A stretch of 64,000 nucleotides of DNA. Source: UKL13-2 sp043773745. GTDB taxonomy: Bacteria; Pseudomonadota; Gammaproteobacteria; Burkholderiales; Usitatibacteraceae. The stretch spans positions 1 through 64,000 of the forward strand of contig JAYVEV010000071.1 of assembly GCA_043773745.1 (NCBI GenBank), given 5' to 3'. The notes beneath the pieces are model-generated. The model searched no databases and was not told the DNA's origin. It saw only the letters and a program-made list of their open reading frames with translations. Each line of letters begins with the position of its first letter. Position 1 is the first letter of the stretch. Of the stretch, positions 61,101-64,000 are shown one piece after another. The position numbers were made by a program, and so were the translations under genes.

Positions 61101-62721
61101 GTGAATAAGAGCAGCTTGCACCAGCCTGGTAAATAGAAAAAACCTGTCCGCCAACAGTGATGCTGCCACTTCGTCCGCTACTGCCTGAGTTGGGTGCTAC
61201 TGAAAAGCCGACAGAGCCGCTACCGGTGCCGCTGGATCCAAAGGTAATGCTGATCCAGCTTGCATTGCTGCTGGCAGTCCAAGCGCAGGAGGAACTCGTT
61301 GTGACATTGACTGTACCTGTCTGGCCGGCGGATGCCGCTGATAATGTGCCGGGATTAATGGCAAAGGAACAACTCGTCGTACCGTTCGGTTGAATGCCGA
61401 TATAGGCGATTTGTGAAGTTGCGCTCCATCCGTATCCTGCCGTCCAGTTATTGGAAATATCATAATAGGCGTTGTTATAGCCGCCCCAGCCCATATTGAT
61501 ATGAACCATATTAGTAATGCCGGTTTGATAGCCATCGGCAACCACGGCATGGCCGCCGCTGCTATCAAGCGTTCTCATGGTGAATAACACCGGACGTGGC
61601 GGAGTAGCGTCGATCTCGCCCCTGATTGCGTTGAAGAACGATGTCGCTGATAAATCGGCCCGCGAAATCGTCTGTACGGTATTTTGGTATTTAAAATAGG
61701 TTGGTAGTGCTGTTGCTGCAGTACCAGTGTATGCACCGGAACCACCGACGTTACTGCAACCGTAAGCCATATTGAATGCCACACCGACATCTGCCATGAG
61801 TCTTGCGACTGCGTCAATTTGAGTGCTGGAGCTGCTCGTTGACAGGCTGCTGGGCATGCTGGACCAGTTATAAGCGTGCGCAAAGTTTGCTGACAGCGTG
61901 CGAGGAGAGGCGCCGCTTCCTGGATTCCATGTGTAGGAGTGGCTGCCCGTGCCAACATCCGGCCAGCTCCAGTAGCGCATGATTTGCGAAACGGCAGTGG
62001 CCACACAACCGGTTACCGTATGCGTACAGCCGGTTTTACTGGCGCCAGGATCGCTGGGCGTATACAGGTTATAGGTGAAAGGCGATGTTCTGTCGTCGCC
62101 TTGATTCCAGGCGGTACTGACTAATATGGTGCCGGCGACGAAGCTGATGGCATCTTCTGTGGTGCCGCCACCTTTGGGATTTCGGGTATTTTGTAGCGGC
62201 ACAAATTCGGATGGGGATTTATCAAAAAATACCCATGCCCTGGCTGAGTCGCTGTCCATTTTCATTTGTTCGACAGCCGGCTCGGAGTACATCGCTTCAA
62301 GCGTAGCGCGGCGGGCACTGATTTGTATTTGCACCGCGCGGGTTTCGGGGATGATCCAAGACTCGACCGAACCAAACTCTTCAATTCGGGATGGTTCAAA
62401 TGATGACTTGTCCGAGTAAAGTAACACCGGACTGAAATCGTCATCAATGGCAACTAGCAAATGACCGCTGGGCTTAACCGCGACTGTGTAGGCAACCGGC
62501 GTATTTTCATATCGGACGATTTGCACGCCGCTAATTTGCGGGTTTTTTACCCCGTTCCATGCGCCATGCAGAGCGACATGGTTAGCCATGAAATTTTGTG
62601 CGACCCGCCAAACCCGATCCTCGTTAACCGGCGCGGCGTGGGCGTTGCACGCAAAGAAAAACAGAAAAAAAACTGCATTCAGCAAACGTTTGGAATATCG
62701 TATGGTTATCATGAGTGGCAC
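58102..62721 (-). CDS. Secreted C10 (streptopain-type) peptidase with BACON domains and FG-GAP repeats
   Basis: 1539 residues, exported by the signal peptide ending HAAP. A propeptide region (about 31-190) precedes the cysteine-protease domain: Cys239 in GCVATAVSQIM and His391 in GGHAVVADGY are the catalytic pair of SpeB-type enzymes. Three BACON domains follow (starting near 450, 537 and 622), then a ~150-residue jelly-roll-like unit (about 711-862, NPGFESGSANW ... SFLVDDV), a fourth BACON (about 868), a second copy of the jelly-roll unit (about 959-1112), an Ig-like spacer and six FG-GAP-type repeats such as DFDGDGKSDLAF and DLNGDGLTDVVW (about 1210-1539). No membrane anchor or PEP-CTERM tail is seen. 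It is probably a substrate-attached extracellular protease. An ATG three codons downstream is an alternative start. Confidence 0.9.
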   Translation of the reverse strand: MPLMITIRYSKRLLNAVFFLFFFACNAHAAPVNEDRVWRVAQNFMANHVALHGAWNGVKNPQISGVQIVRYENTPVAYTVAVKPSGHLLVAIDDDFSPVLLYSDKSSFEPSRIEEFGSVESWIIPETRAVQIQISARRATLEAMYSEPAVEQMKMDSDSARAWVFFDKSPSEFVPLQNTRNPKGGGTTEDAISFVAGTILVSTAWNQGDDRTSPFTYNLYTPSDPGASKTGCTHTVTGCVATAVSQIMRYWSWPDVGTGSHSYTWNPGSGASPRTLSANFAHAYNWSSMPSSLSTSSSSTQIDAVARLMADVGVAFNMAYGCSNVGGSGAYTGTAATALPTYFKYQNTVQTISRADLSATSFFNAIRGEIDATPPRPVLFTMRTLDSSGGHAVVADGYQTGITNMVHINMGWGGYNNAYYDISNNWTAGYGWSATSQIAYIGIQPNGTTSCSFAINPGTLSAASAGQTGTVNVTTSSSCAWTASSNASWISITFGSSGTGSGSVGFSVAPNSGSSGRSGSITVGGQVFSIYQAGASCSYSLAPAGNNLASSNATMGSTTLSTGSTCSWTSSSDSSWLTITSAPSGTGSASITYSVSVNSNDSSRTGTLNIGGQSYSVTQAGNCAFAINPLNQSLAASATSGTVTVSAGTSCAWTAVSNASWISVSYGSNGSGYGTVGYSITANTSSSARTGTLTIARQTFTVTQSGTGNISTTLLNPGFESGSANWSELGSTIITNDPARAHDGYWFAWLGGYNSAADTLAQDFIVPASAQQANIRFWYNITTAETTTSSVYDSMKVDIFSATTGAKLASLTSLSNLDKTNGWVQSPQYDISAFKGQTIRLSFTASADSSDITSFLVDDVLLTTTVPCVYSLTPTNQSASAGSTNGSVIVTTSPTTGCPWTATSNTSWITTSSSGSGNGTAIFSVAANTGSLSRVGTVTIAGQTISVTQAAQSTAANNLIANPDFEAGAVSWTESASGGYAIVTSGTTRLGHSGGGYAWLGGYDSGTDTLSQSVIIPGNALQAYVQFWYLIATNETSTISAYDTLKVELFNATTGAKLATLASFSNLDQTSGWTQSSQYDVSAFKGQTVRLTFTAATNASNTSSFFVDDVALMVSVAGSGTQAQTITYSLPSSGNVGNLISLNGIASSGLTVTYSSSTPSVCSVSGTILTLLTSGTCTVTANQAGNSAYSPATPVMQSMIVATSSVTPLSKRGGIDIDGNGRSAVVVRSPSGQNMAGRWVNNQLQFTALPDPGSAFRLVGVGDFDGDGKSDLAFQNMTQGIYGDVRIWKNFNPNNEIYWRQLKLVWDVQAVGDLDGDGYGDLIWRYMADDPRDTGVSYIWFTNGNGVTQVRKRGGAPLNWTLLGAMDLNADGAADMIYISPDRQIRALMATPNRTCANLAAGQIINGFTALKLSDFTGSRLGDILMRSSSTGQVAMTTLDARGLALPPPSANPDDPNASCTSSSLTIPSVIYLFGNADPTWQLYATGDLNGDGLTDVVWRRPDGTLTVWLMNASNRVPLAPTVIDNAGTAPIGYTVLQP

Positions 62722-62743
62722 CTTTTTTTGCTTTGCTTTATTT

Positions 62744-63340
62744 TTATGAAGCTGATTTTATTGCAAGGTCTTGTGGTGAATGTAATTCGAGCTTAATCGC
62801 CCGCGTACAGCGTCCCGCAATGGGTAAGTCAATGCCGACAACGCGACCACGGACCGTTGCAATGGCCGCTGGTTGGTGACGATATTCACTAAGCTTGCTA
62901 AAAATAATGTCGTTCCGTGCTGATACGGCCCAGACTTCGACTGACTTACCGCTCTTTGTATCTACGAGTGGAAATTTTTCATAAGGCAGGTTGGGATAAC
63001 GCCTGCGCTCGAAAACATTGGCGTGGTCAATGGTGCCTTTAACGGTAACTTCTTTTCCTTCACATGACAATTCTTGCCCGCATAAGCCGGGCGCGGCGCA
63101 GCTGGCATAAAGCTGGGATACATCCGCATGGGAATATGCTGCAGGCTGTTCGATCGCGGAACATGCAGTTAGCGTTGCGAGCACCAAGCATATCAAAGTC
63201 GCAATTCGACCTATTGGCGCGAAAGCGCGCGCGCGCCCACTTTGGTAATAAGCTGGTGTGAGAAAAATTTGCAACTTGAATGCGCCTAAATTTATTTTTT
63301 TAACCAAGAATAATGATGCGCTTTTGGTTGCTAAAGTCAA
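62744..63340 (-). CDS. Predicted lipoprotein of unknown function
   Basis: A lipobox LATLTAC follows a hydrophobic helix, so the mature part (about 138 residues) is likely lipid-anchored. It includes a cysteine-bounded segment SCAAPGLCGQELSC and a strand-rich part EVTVKGTIDHANV ... IATVRGRVVGIDLP, resembling an OB-type fold. The start is uncertain: the full frame to 63340 puts the lipobox too far in, while a TTG at 63274 (with AGG ten bases before it) would give a more normal signal of about 37 residues. It lies 22 bases upstream of the C10 protease on the same strand, so it is probably first in that transcript. Confidence 0.7.
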   Translation of the reverse strand: MTLATKSASLFLVKKINLGAFKLQIFLTPAYYQSGRARAFAPIGRIATLICLVLATLTACSAIEQPAAYSHADVSQLYASCAAPGLCGQELSCEGKEVTVKGTIDHANVFERRRYPNLPYEKFPLVDTKSGKSVEVWAVSARNDIIFSKLSEYRHQPAAIATVRGRVVGIDLPIAGRCTRAIKLELHSPQDLAIKSAS

Positions 63341-63568
63341 AGCAATCGCGGCAATTAGCGCTTAAAATTTATCATATTTTGATAAAAATTGCCCTGTCCC
63401 GGCAGACTAATGTGGTAATTGCTCGGTCTTATGTACCTTTAGCTCGTAAAAAGTATCAAAGCAAACTAGGCGTCCAGCATTCGATTCGCGAAAGAGATAT
63501 GTTTTTCATTGCAGCGGGCGTCCAATAGTTTTTGGTACGTCAAATTGTGACGAGATAAGGAGAGAAAA

Positions 63569-64000
63569 ATGAGCCCATTAATTCAGCTTTGGTTACCCAT
63601 ACTGGTTACAGCTGTCCTTGTTTTTATTGCCAGCAGTTTGATCCATATGGTGTTCAAGTGGCATAACTCAGATTATAAAAAAATACCCAATGAAGATGAT
63701 GTTCGTACGGTTTTACGCGCGGGCGCGCTAGTGCCGGGGCAATATGTATTGCCGCATTGCCTTGACATGAAAGAAATGCAAAGCGATGGAATGAGGCAGA
63801 AATATATTGAGGGCCCGATTGGGCTTTTGACGATCAAACAAAATGGCGTGCCATCCATGGGTAACGCACTGATGCTCTGGTTTGTATTCAATATTGTTGT
63901 TGCTAGCATCGCTGCCGGGGCTGCGCTGCAGGCTTACACCTTGAAAGGCGATGTTCATCAGATCGCTCATCTGGTGGGTATATTGAGTTTTGTGGCGTAT
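63569..64000 (+). CDS. Membrane protein, conserved hypothetical (3' partial)
   Basis: Open to the right edge, with at least 144 codons. AAGGAGAG lies four bases before the ATG, an excellent ribosome site. The N-terminus has a membrane helix (LWLPILVTAVLVFIASSLIHMVF), then a polar middle with WHNSDYKKIPNEDDVR and LVPGQYVLPH, and a second hydrophobic region (ALMLWFVFNIVVASIAAGAAL). The pattern matches a family of small proteobacterial membrane proteins of unknown function that I recognise only by appearance. The 228-base gap before it has no other gene. Confidence 0.85.
   Translation, partial: MSPLIQLWLPILVTAVLVFIASSLIHMVFKWHNSDYKKIPNEDDVRTVLRAGALVPGQYVLPHCLDMKEMQSDGMRQKYIEGPIGLLTIKQNGVPSMGNALMLWFVFNIVVASIAAGAALQAYTLKGDVHQIAHLVGILSFVAY

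Noticed and set aside
63313..63528. 71-codon forward frame before the last gene
   Set aside because: It overlaps the start of the lipoprotein gene, has no ribosome site and no family signal; the following ATG at 63569 has an excellent one.
1..64000. CRISPR arrays, tRNA/rRNA genes, prophage or intact insertion sequences
   Set aside because: No regularly spaced repeats, no cloverleaf or rRNA-like sequence and no transposase or phage structural genes were seen on either strand.

Overview
The window reads as a piece of a betaproteobacterial chromosome, probably order Burkholderiales with a moderate GC content. This is inferred from gene order: rne / rluC - HAD phosphatase - Rieske protein - S49 peptidase, then a tetrapyrrole-methylase-like enzyme and maf, then yceD - rpmF - plsX - fabH - fabD - fabG - acpP - fabF - mltG - tmk - holB - pilZ, with tatD close by. 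That order is characteristic of betaproteobacteria. The genus cannot be fixed from the sequence alone. I saw no rRNA, tRNA, CRISPR array, intact insertion sequence or prophage.

Layout. 1-2.7 kb: the end of an HTH antidote-like gene, a secreted metzincin-like protein, a 0.57 kb AT-rich non-coding stretch and an outer-membrane barrel-like protein. 2.8-7.1 kb: uvrB with a coupled low-molecular-weight phosphotyrosine phosphatase, marC, and two reverse-strand enzymes (VOC, HCCA isomerase/DsbA-like). 7.2-14 kb: rne (reverse) diverging from rluC - HAD - Rieske - sppA. 14-19 kb: a four-PAS GGDEF/EAL protein, then methylase and maf on the reverse strand. 18.9-28.8 kb: the long cell-envelope operon (ribosomal L32, fatty-acid synthesis, MltG, Tmk, HolB, PilZ), led by a near-consensus sigma70 promoter. 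28.9-35.3 kb: small housekeeping and accessory genes (LOG, GST, TatD, an AbrB/PIN toxin-antitoxin pair whose toxin is frameshifted, a MazG-like pyrophosphohydrolase, a PLP enzyme, DUF2721, dienelactone hydrolase). 35.3-39.8 kb: a foldback repeat, an operon of a zinc-ribbon/HEAGH membrane protein with lrgA and lrgB, a DUF3455 lipoprotein and a flavin disulfide reductase. 39.9-50.3 kb: deoxynucleoside catabolism in two halves (CNT transporter-deoA and deoC-ALDH16) on either side of an SOS block (pncC, recA with two tandem LexA boxes, a small unknown, recX). 50.4-54.8 kb: an orphan GspF-type membrane protein with an alpha/beta hydrolase, then a TPR-GGDEF cyclase. 54.9-64 kb: a TonB-dependent receptor, a 1539-residue secreted C10 (streptopain-type) protease with BACON domains and FG-GAP repeats, a lipoprotein and a partial membrane protein.

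How the parts fit. The envelope operon supplies acyl chains and links them to DNA replication precursors (Tmk, HolB). The deo genes would import deoxynucleosides and break them down through deoxyribose-5-phosphate to glyceraldehyde-3-phosphate and acetaldehyde, which the two-domain ALDH can oxidise; deoB is not in the window. Two cyclic-di-GMP enzymes with intact inhibitory sites suggest regulated surface behaviour. The least ordinary items are the C10 protease architecture with its internal duplication, the LrgAB-coupled HEAGH protein, the frameshifted PIN toxin, the orphan GspF/hydrolase pair, the duplicated C-terminal peptide of RNase E and two large intergenic foldbacks. I found no clearly new multi-gene system; the lrgAB-HEAGH operon and the TonB receptor/C10 protease locus are the best candidates.
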